From positions 1 to 39,667 of the forward strand of contig NZ_JQKH01000014.1 of NCBI RefSeq assembly GCF_000745955.1: 39,667 nt of DNA, read 5' to 3'. Positions 39,190 to 39,667 of the stretch are shown here, in pieces. Positions within the stretch are counted from its first letter, which is position 1. Each line of letters opens with the position of its first letter. A model generated the notes under the pieces. The model saw only the letters and a program-made list of their open reading frames with translations. It did not search any database and was not told the DNA's origin. Source of the DNA: Alysiella crassa DSM 2578 (GTDB taxonomy: Bacteria; Pseudomonadota; Gammaproteobacteria; Burkholderiales; Neisseriaceae). The translations under genes and the position numbers were made by a program.

Positions 39190-39519
39190 TTAAGATTCAT
39201 TTTCCAACACGCTGACCGCGCTTTTCAGCCGTTGAATGGTCAATTGACGGAAATCGTGCAGCGCGTCCCAAATCGCGTCTTCGCTCAAAACGCTGTATTC
39301 GCCAGCCGTGCGCGTGTCCAAAGCCATGCCGTTTTCGGCGGCTTCGTATAATTCGCGGTATGTGCCATTGCTGTAAAATTCGTCCATTTGCCCAATCAAA
39401 TCCACCGCTTTTTGCCAACGCGCCGCGTCCGCTTCCAATTCGGGGAACAATTGTGTCCATTCGCGGTAAATGGCTTGAATGCGGTTAAGTTCTTGTTGAT
39501 ATTGCACTTGTTGAGACAT
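39190..39519 (-). CDS. DUF4298-like small protein
   Basis: A 109-residue acidic, helical protein with the segment EYSVLSEDAIWDALHDF, which recalls the GVLSEDAV(Y/W)D motif of DUF4298 proteins; the preceding helix (QQELNRIQAIYREWTQL) and YSNGTYRELYEAAEN also fit that layout. Function is unknown. The ATG at 39519 follows AGGAAACAAAA, a good ribosome site. A DUS lies between it and the following DciA-like gene. Confidence 0.6.
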   Translation of the reverse strand: MSQQVQYQQELNRIQAIYREWTQLFPELEADAARWQKAVDLIGQMDEFYSNGTYRELYEAAENGMALDTRTAGEYSVLSEDAIWDALHDFRQLTIQRLKSAVSVLENES

Positions 39520-39555
39520 TTTTGTTTCCTATTGATAAATTAATATTCAGACAGC

Positions 39556-39667
39556 CTTTCAGTACACGACAAAAATCTTTCAGGCTGCCTGTAACCTGTC
39601 CCCTCTCCCGCTTGCGGGGGAGGGGACAGGTTTGTGGTTATTTCAAAAAATTGTCGTGTACTGAAAG
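39556..39667. repeat. Composite repeat with TACACGACAA ends and a GC-rich hairpin core (copy C, reaches window edge)
   Basis: The left end CTTTCAGTACACGACAA (39556-39572) is complemented exactly by the last 17 bases of the window. A DUS-like stretch (TTCAGACAGCC) lies just left of it and a DUS just inside. The core is the hairpin AACCTGTCCCCTCTCCCGC / GGGGGAGGGGACAGGTT (39592-39631). Ends agree with copies A and B; the core does not. Confidence 0.7.

Overview
The window looks like chromosome of a member of the Neisseriaceae. By eye about sixty copies of a DNA uptake sequence (DUS) lie across it, in the near-palindromic form TTCAGGC(A/T)GCCTGAA, so each copy reads as AGGCAGCCTGAA on one strand and AGGCTGCCTGAA on the other. 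These are DUS dialects reported for Kingella and Simonsiella-type genera, not the ATGCCGTCTGAA dialect of Neisseria meningitidis. Three Correia-type elements, a Laz (azurin lipoprotein) gene and an MtrA-type AraC regulator also fit. Genus (Simonsiella, Alysiella, Kingella, Conchiformibius or similar) cannot be fixed from the sequence alone.

Layout. 1-9.1 kb: the end of an unknown gene, a Correia element, tyrA, gdhA, a DegV-family gene, rarA, murD, an anchored membrane protein of unknown function, and a Fic toxin/antitoxin pair. 9.1-15.8 kb: repeat-rich spacers around a 1178-codon PutA-like gene whose active-site motifs look altered in both catalytic domains, then rplY and prs, and a nested miniature element. 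15.8-20.6 kb: murA, an FKBP prolyl isomerase, dxs (with a run of ten C) and a DUF72 gene. 20.6-23.8 kb: an AT-rich three-gene restriction-modification operon (C5-cytosine methylase, N6-adenine methylase, HNH endonuclease). 23.9-33.6 kb: alaS, a small lipoprotein, an M16 peptidase, truB, ppa, hflX, dsbD. 33.8-39.7 kb: mtrA, a DUF2726 gene, an orphan gene, fba, a gammaproteobacterial-looking sodA, laz, a DUF721/DciA-like gene and a DUF4298-like gene.

Most genes are single-copy housekeeping genes in short or single transcription units: aromatic amino acids (tyrA), nitrogen and carbon metabolism (gdhA, fba), cell wall (murD, murA), isoprenoids (dxs), nucleotide supply (prs, ppa), translation (rplY, alaS, truB, hflX), genome stability (rarA), envelope redox and stress (dsbD, sodA, laz). 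Accessory content consists of the Fic module, the restriction-modification operon and the dispersed repeats. Inverted DUS pairs follow many genes and probably act as terminators.

The most unusual signals are: (1) a full-length PutA homologue that seems to have lost the dehydrogenase catalytic Cys, Glu and Asn and key proline dehydrogenase residues while keeping an open frame; (2) families of palindromic intergenic repeats that are regularly bracketed by DUS, several with an additional TACACGACAA terminal repeat; (3) a miniature element with perfect 19-bp ends nested in one such repeat; (4) in-frame DUS copies, mostly encoding Ser-Gly-Ser-Leu-Lys, inside many genes, including the acquired ones. 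No tRNA, rRNA, CRISPR array, prophage or full-length transposase gene was recognised.
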